From an uncultured Treponema sp. (GTDB lineage: Bacteria > Spirochaetota > Spirochaetia > Treponematales > Treponemataceae): a stretch of 6,987 bases of DNA. Position numbers and translations under genes: made by a program. Below are positions 5,901 through 6,987 of this stretch, one piece after another. How positions within the stretch are numbered: position 1 is the stretch's first letter; each line of letters starts with the position of its first letter. The DNA lies in the NCBI GenBank assembly GCA_945833725.1, contig CAMAFU010000096.1, positions 1 through 6,987 of the forward strand, read 5' to 3'. Below the pieces are notes generated by a model. That model was given only the letters and a program-made list of their open reading frames with translations, was not told the origin of the DNA and ran no database searches.

Positions 5901-6987
5901 TTAAAAAAGCGGGGCCATAATTCTAAGGGATTTTCCAATTAATTTTGTAATAAATGGAACTTTTTTGTAAAAATCTTTATCCAAAAGCACACAGTCCTTT
6001 AAGGTTTCCATAAAATCCTTTTCCATCTGCCCTATTTCATCACATTGATGAAGAAGAACTCCACATTCAAAATGGTGATAAAGACTTCTGTAGTCAAGAT
6101 TTACAGAGCCAATTGCAGCAGTTTTGTCGTCGGTTATAAACATTTTTGCATGAATAAAGGAATCGTTTTTGTAAAGATAGACTTTCACACCATTATCGAC
6201 TAAATCCTTTATAAAAGTTTTTCCTATTGCATAAGTAACATAATGATCGCCTTTGCCGGGAAGAATAAGGGAAACATCAATTCCCCGATGGGCAGCAAAA
6301 ATCAAGTCGGAAGCAAGTTGATTGTCAATTACAAGATAGGGAGAAGTAATGTGTACATATTTTTTAGAACTTCCGATTATCCATCTGTAAATGTTTTCTG
6401 CAATATCTTCGTTGTTAAAAGCATTATCGCCGTAAGGAATAACAAGACCATTGGGCTTAAAAACTTCATAATCAACATTTATGTATTTTTCAAAATCTTC
6501 TTTGTAATTTTTTATACCCAAATTCCATGTATGAAGGAACATTACAGTAAAATTTTTAATGGCACTTCCTTTAATTTTTATTGCAGTATCTTTCCAATAC
6601 TTAAATTTTCCCTTTCCCACATTAAAATATTCGTTGGCAATATTAACGCCTCCCGTAAAAGAAGTTTTGCCGTCAATCACAACAATTTTTCTGTGATCCC
6701 GATTGTTATAATGAATGGAAAAAACAGGAAAAATAGGAGAAAAAATCTGGGCATTTATGCCAAGGGACTTTAAAAATTTTACATAGCGGGAAGAGGCAGC
6801 AGAAACAGAACCTATTGCATCAAAAAGAATTCGTATTTCAACACCTTCCTTTGCTTTTCTTGTTAAAACATCAAGAACCTTTCCCCATGATTCATCAATT
6901 TTTATTATAAAATATTCAATAAAAATAAATTTTTCAGCTTTTTCCAGTTCGCATATAAAATCAGGGAAAAACTCTTCGCCTGAAGGA
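5901..6987 (-). CDS. cls: Cardiolipin synthase, phospholipase D family (N-terminal part outside window)
   Basis: Cardiolipin synthase joins two phosphatidylglycerol molecules (or PG with another phospholipid donor) at the inner membrane. The frame is open from the right edge to the TAA at 5901-5903, giving 361 residues. A GTG at 6680 falls in the first catalytic motif and cannot be the start. Both HxKx4D motifs of the PLD superfamily are intact: HRKIVVID (visible residues 98-105) followed by GKTSFTGGVNIANEYF, and HAKMFITD (279-286) followed by IGSVNLDYRSLYHHFECGV. The opening segment, with AEKFIFIEYFIIKIDESWGKVL, and the C-terminal IMAPLF also fit the family. Bacterial Cls proteins are about 480-510 residues, so roughly 120-150 residues, including the expected N-terminal membrane segments, lie beyond the window. 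It is 65 bases upstream of ruvA with no clear terminator between. Another PLD-type phosphatidyltransferase is the main alternative. Confidence 0.9.
   Translation of the reverse strand, partial: PSGEEFFPDFICELEKAEKFIFIEYFIIKIDESWGKVLDVLTRKAKEGVEIRILFDAIGSVSAASSRYVKFLKSLGINAQIFSPIFPVFSIHYNNRDHRKIVVIDGKTSFTGGVNIANEYFNVGKGKFKYWKDTAIKIKGSAIKNFTVMFLHTWNLGIKNYKEDFEKYINVDYEVFKPNGLVIPYGDNAFNNEDIAENIYRWIIGSSKKYVHITSPYLVIDNQLASDLIFAAHRGIDVSLILPGKGDHYVTYAIGKTFIKDLVDNGVKVYLYKNDSFIHAKMFITDDKTAAIGSVNLDYRSLYHHFECGVLLHQCDEIGQMEKDFMETLKDCVLLDKDFYKKVPFITKLIGKSLRIMAPLF

Noticed and set aside
6678..6680. GTG as start of the PLD protein
   Set aside because: It falls within the first HxKx4D motif. The frame continues upstream to the window edge with good cardiolipin synthase similarity.
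6243..6773. Open frame of 176 codons on the + strand opposite cls
   Set aside because: It lies antisense to both PLD motif regions of cls. Its Asn/Phe/Ile-rich translation is what an AT-rich antisense strand gives.

Overview
The window looks like ordinary chromosome from a spirochete, most likely a Treponema-type organism. This rests on three things. The DNA is AT-rich, but less so than Borrelia. Lys, Asn, Ile and Phe are frequent in the proteins. The linked order ruvA-ruvB-queA is one I recall from spirochetes such as Borrelia. Genus assignment is inference, since no rRNA gene is present. Coding density is near total: seven genes (two cut by the window edges), no RNA gene, no mobile element, no CRISPR, and no intergenic gap longer than 65 bases.

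Positions 1-3081 (+ strand) hold three overlapping genes that match, in order, the large (molybdopterin-binding), small (2x[2Fe-2S]) and medium (FAD) subunits of a xanthine dehydrogenase/aldehyde oxidase-type molybdenum hydroxylase. The large-subunit gene is cut at the left edge. It is the most interesting object here. Its overall fold can be followed by alignment from memory, but nearly all signature motifs that hold the molybdenum cofactor in this family appear to be replaced. The C-terminal Gly-Glu that carries the family's catalytic glutamate is kept. The small subunit keeps all eight cluster cysteines but has lost residues next to them that normally contact the pterin. The FAD subunit looks close to normal. 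All three frames are open and translationally coupled, so this reads as a divergent, maintained complex rather than a decayed pseudogene cluster.

Positions 3085-6987 (- strand) converge on that block with only three bases between the stop codons. Read in transcription order they are cls (PLD-family cardiolipin synthase, 5' part outside the window), ruvA and ruvB (Holliday-junction branch-migration motor) and queA (queuosine tRNA modification). ruvA, ruvB and queA are spaced by 13 and 20 bases and are probably one transcription unit. ruvA has no visible Shine-Dalgarno sequence. An extended -10 box lies exactly where it would start an mRNA at the ATG, so ruvA may be translated from a leaderless transcript.

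The left operon would be a redox enzyme or electron-transfer module of unknown substrate. The right block is housekeeping: membrane lipid synthesis, recombinational repair and tRNA modification.
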